Below are positions 61,054-64,000 of a stretch of DNA of 64,000 nucleotides, piece by piece (position 1 is the stretch's first letter; each line of letters starts with the position of its first letter). Source of the stretch: Melanopsichium pennsylvanicum (taxonomy: Eukaryota > Basidiomycota > Ustilaginomycetes > Ustilaginales); assembly GCA_900208305.1 (NCBI GenBank), contig OAPG01000001.1:558001-622000 (forward strand). Direction: 5' to 3'. The position numbers and the translations under genes were made by a program. Below the pieces are notes generated by a model. The model was not told the origin of the DNA. It saw nothing but the letters and a program-made list of their open reading frames with translations, and did no database searches.

Positions 61054-63862
61054 AGGCCCATGCTCTTTCATACCGATACGCGCATCTTTATACAATCTTG
61101 CAAGACAGTGGCGGTCCGGAAGTCCCTAGGCAGCGGATGTGCCTGGAGCTCTTTTCGAGCGAAGTACAGCCACGAGAATAAGAAGACAAGCTAAGTGTCG
61201 AGATTAGGCTGTTCAGGCCGAGAAAAGATGCGAACCTCTGGGGTGCCGTGTCAAAGTCATAGGTAATACTGTTTCCCAAGCCAGGCATTGCGGTACCGAA
61301 GCCACAGTCTCGTCTCAGAAAACACGCGAGGCCTTACTCAAAGTTGCTCGGAGAAGGGTAAGGAGGTTTCGCACAAGTCAGACGATGGTAACTTTGCACT
61401 GAGTCACCGGGCAGTGATGTTGTCGGCGGGGATGGGCGCGGCCGCAGAGCAAAATCTCGGTGCGGCAGTAGCTTACCGTTGACAAGTGTAGAGTCTTCTC
61501 GTGGAAGAGTGTTGGTGACGTGGACTCGCCACGGCGTCGCATGTTGCGAATCGAGTTCGTGTGTCTACTAACAGGATGAGATCCCCCTCTCCTATTCTGT
61601 CTCGTACGTGTTGTAGCCTCGATTCGCCTTGAGGGTCAATCTGCCGTCGCTTGGCCCAACCCACTCTCCCACCAGGCTTGAATTTCTCACAAACACACGA
61701 ACAGCGAACATTCACAGATGCTCGCTACGGCGACAACTAATGTGAGGAGAAACAGGCGAAGGTGCCTAGGTTATGTCCCGATGATGCCGCTAATTCACGC
61801 GTCGACGGGAGAATCTGTCAGTATACTCTTCAATGATAGCGACCTGGTTGATGGTGGCTCATTTTCATATTGTGACCTTTTTCCCAAGCCTTGGCTACCG
61901 CACCGGGAAAGAAAGAATCCATGAGAGGGGTTAAGCTGCTTTCTGCCGGTGCAAAAAAGGTGTCGCAACGTGGGCGCTGTGTCCCCGCGAAACTTCGCCC
62001 TGCCAAGTATCTTCGACAGCCACGGCCTTTCGAATATCGATGTGTTTTCTCCTCGGTGCCAAGATCTTTGTTAGCCTGTATTCGTTATTAGTCGTTGTTC
62101 GTCGTCCCTATCTCGGCGCGCCATCCGAAAGCTCTCCGACATAAGGCCGACTATTGTTGTGGCCGTATCTCTCTGAGTCATGAGGAAGACCTTACTTTGA
62201 CAAGCTCACAGTCACGATGCTATCATTGTTTTCGGAGGAATACCATGTTCAATTGTTGGCATTTGCCATCCTCGTAGCTATTGATACAGTGCTGCGAACA
62301 GATCTCGTGCAGGAAAATGGGCTGTCGAACGTATTCAGCCTGGGTCGTCAAATCAGCCGAAGCTGGTGTCAGCGTTGTGGACAGCTCTTGAACGGAAGCG
62401 CCGGGCCAACAGGGCTCAACGAACTCTGATGCCGCGGCGCCCGACGCTGATGAGCCGCAGGCCGCGCGATTATGTGAGCCCAAATGCGGGAGGAAAACAA
62501 AGGCTTTCAAGTGGATTTTGCAATTTCGCTCTTTCTTCGTGCAAAATTCTGTTTCGTCAAGGAAAACAAGAGGCCGCCCAACACGACGTGACCTTGGGGG
62601 GCAAATTTTCTTTTTTGGAAGCTCTCTGCATTCCCCCAGGGCCACGATCAAAATCTTATGTGATTATGGCCTTCGATCTCTGCTCCGCAAAACAAGTCAC
62701 ACAGGCGCTGCTTATGTCTCGAATTCCTTGACTTCAAAGTCCGGATCGCCGAAGGGCGACCAGACACAGTGACCAAAAAGCAGCAACGCATTCGACAGCC
62801 GGGGATCGCGAGATGAATGTTGACATGAGCTGGTACGATGTTGTGTGCTGGAATGTTATGGTCATCATCTTACAACCTGCAATGGACAAGTCTGGTAGAG
62901 GAGGATATTGCCACGTTCGCAATGCAAGGCATTGTGCGCCTTGGCAGACTGCATATCCGTTCAGTTGCAGGTCCAGCCTTCGGCCTTCGGTTCCACTACT
63001 GTGTTCTGAGCGCAAAGAGACGAAGGAGGGTACAGCTTTGTTTAGTTGCGTAGTGGCGGCGCGTCCTAAAATTCTGCCTATTCTTTGCTGTACTGCATGG
63101 GAAAGGGCCGAAGAGAAACAAATACAGAAAGAAAAAAAAAAGTTTTCTTTTGTTGCTGTGTCACTGCCCAACCAACCTCCGACGCATGTTTTCATCGCTG
63201 TCTTCGGAAATCATGCGGCTCCACTCTCCGTGGATCAAAAGCTTCTTTCTCCGCCTGCTAATTTAAAATAAACGACATTTAAGAATGTTTGTCTGCTGAG
63301 CAGACAAGCCTTCTCTGTCGACAATGCTTGACCAATGTCCGGGCTAAGCCTGGTCGACCATGTAACCGGAAGAACCTTGCCGCCGTCTGACTCGTATTTC
63401 CCTTGGGCATTTGGCGTTTGACGTTCGCCCAACCTTGCTACATCCGGTATTTGGGCTGCTCTTCTGTGCAATCCATGCGCAGTGTCGAACAGGATTTCGT
63501 AGCTAAGCAACTTTCACACCATGTGGCCTTCGCTGAACAAAATTTTACTTGTTCCATATATCTAAGTTGACACTCCCAACCTCTTCTCTTGGCTCCGGAG
63601 GCCTTATTCCGACCCCGTCTTTCCCCGCACCATTGCCACTGCGTTCCACTCCATCCATTCATAGATATCGACACCAAGTCAGCGACCCCCTGCTTGCATT
63701 TCTCACCATCTATACTCACTGCAATGTTTCTGCGCCTCACTCCCATCACTTCAATAGATACAATATCACCGCAACTCGATCTATAGACCAATCGCAGAGC
63801 ACTTTCACCTACGCAATCTCATCTGCTCCATCTTCAACCTCTTTCGGCGTCGGGTAGACAAG
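61054..63862. other. Gene-poor 2.8 kb region
   Basis: No convincing gene on either strand: frames are under ~155 codons, overlap antisense ones and lack motifs. The final ~300 bp are C/T-rich, like a fungal promoter and 5' UTR, and lead to the gene entering at the right edge. Confidence 0.4.
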
Positions 63863-64000
63863 ATGAAGCTCGACCATAATCCCTTCGGCGTTTTGCGCGA
63901 AAAATCGCGCTCTTTGCGAGGAAAGAGCGATCGCACCCGTATTCAAGCTTCCTCTGCTGTCACTTGCGAAGGTTCTCTCACCTCGCCCAAAGTTGCGCAC
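63863..64000 (+). CDS. 5' end of a gene cut by the window edge
   Basis: ATG 63863 opens a frame of 46 codons to the window end: MKLDHNPFGVLREKSRSLRG, continuing KSDRTRIQASSAVTCEGSLT. It is basic and Ser-rich, with codon use like neighbouring genes, after a pyrimidine-rich leader. An antisense frame also crosses this stretch, so strand is not certain. The product cannot be named from this fragment. Confidence 0.45.
   Translation, partial: MKLDHNPFGVLREKSRSLRGKSDRTRIQASSAVTCEGSLTSPKVAH

Overview
The window looks like a chromosome segment of a basidiomycete smut fungus (Ustilaginaceae: Ustilago, Sporisorium or a close relative). The evidence is the gene set (eukaryotic only: CAF-1, RFC, SAGA, kinetochore, GPI anchor and GID ligase subunits), mostly intron-free long reading frames, Ser-, Thr- and Gln-rich disordered extensions, balanced GC, and short introns with GTAAGT/GTGAGT donors. 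The species is not resolved. Several long frames begin upstream of the first ATG, so I placed those starts at the first in-frame ATG.

Layout. 0-12.3 kb: MFS transporter, MTM1-like mitochondrial carrier, Src1/Heh LEM-family inner nuclear membrane protein, a Ser-rich orphan, a doubtful small gene and a Ser/Gln-rich orphan. 12.4-15 kb: two spliced genes, a DUF7704-type membrane protein and kinetochore SPC24, diverging from one promoter region. 15.1-15.8 kb: a frameshifted relic of foreign-looking coding DNA. 16.3-22.5 kb: GID4 ubiquitin-ligase receptor and GPI1. 22.5-24.9 kb: gene-poor. 24.9-31.3 kb: a 65-residue orphan, mitochondrial methylmalonate-semialdehyde dehydrogenase, glutamate 5-kinase PRO1 and RFC2. 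32.6-37.8 kb: CAF-1 large subunit and polyadenylation factor PFS2, convergent. 38.1-47.4 kb: an island with two inverted copies of a ~140 bp repeat about 8 kb apart, each next to AT-richer element-like DNA. Between the copies lie a four-TM protein, spliced TMA7 and an SLC41/MgtE-type Mg2+ transporter. 47.5-48 kb: a broken secreted-protein-like frame. 48.8-61 kb: aquaporin, PaiB-like FMN-binding protein, probable ELL elongation factor, SGF29, copper ATPase CCC2 and a small one-TM frame. 61-63.9 kb: nothing recognisable. The start of another gene runs off the right edge.

How the genes relate. They are housekeeping genes of independent function, not a cluster or operon. Chromatin, replication and transcription are well represented (RFC2, CAF-1, SGF29, ELL, PFS2, SPC24, Src1). 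So is membrane transport (MFS, MTM1, SLC41, aquaporin, CCC2). I found no tRNA, rRNA, CRISPR or biosynthetic cluster. The most unusual parts are the repeat and relic island at 38-48 kb, the degenerate frame at 15.2-15.8 kb, and lineage-specific additions to conserved proteins (AT-hooks in Src1, long disordered arms in GID4, a split cysteine loop in the MTM1-like carrier).
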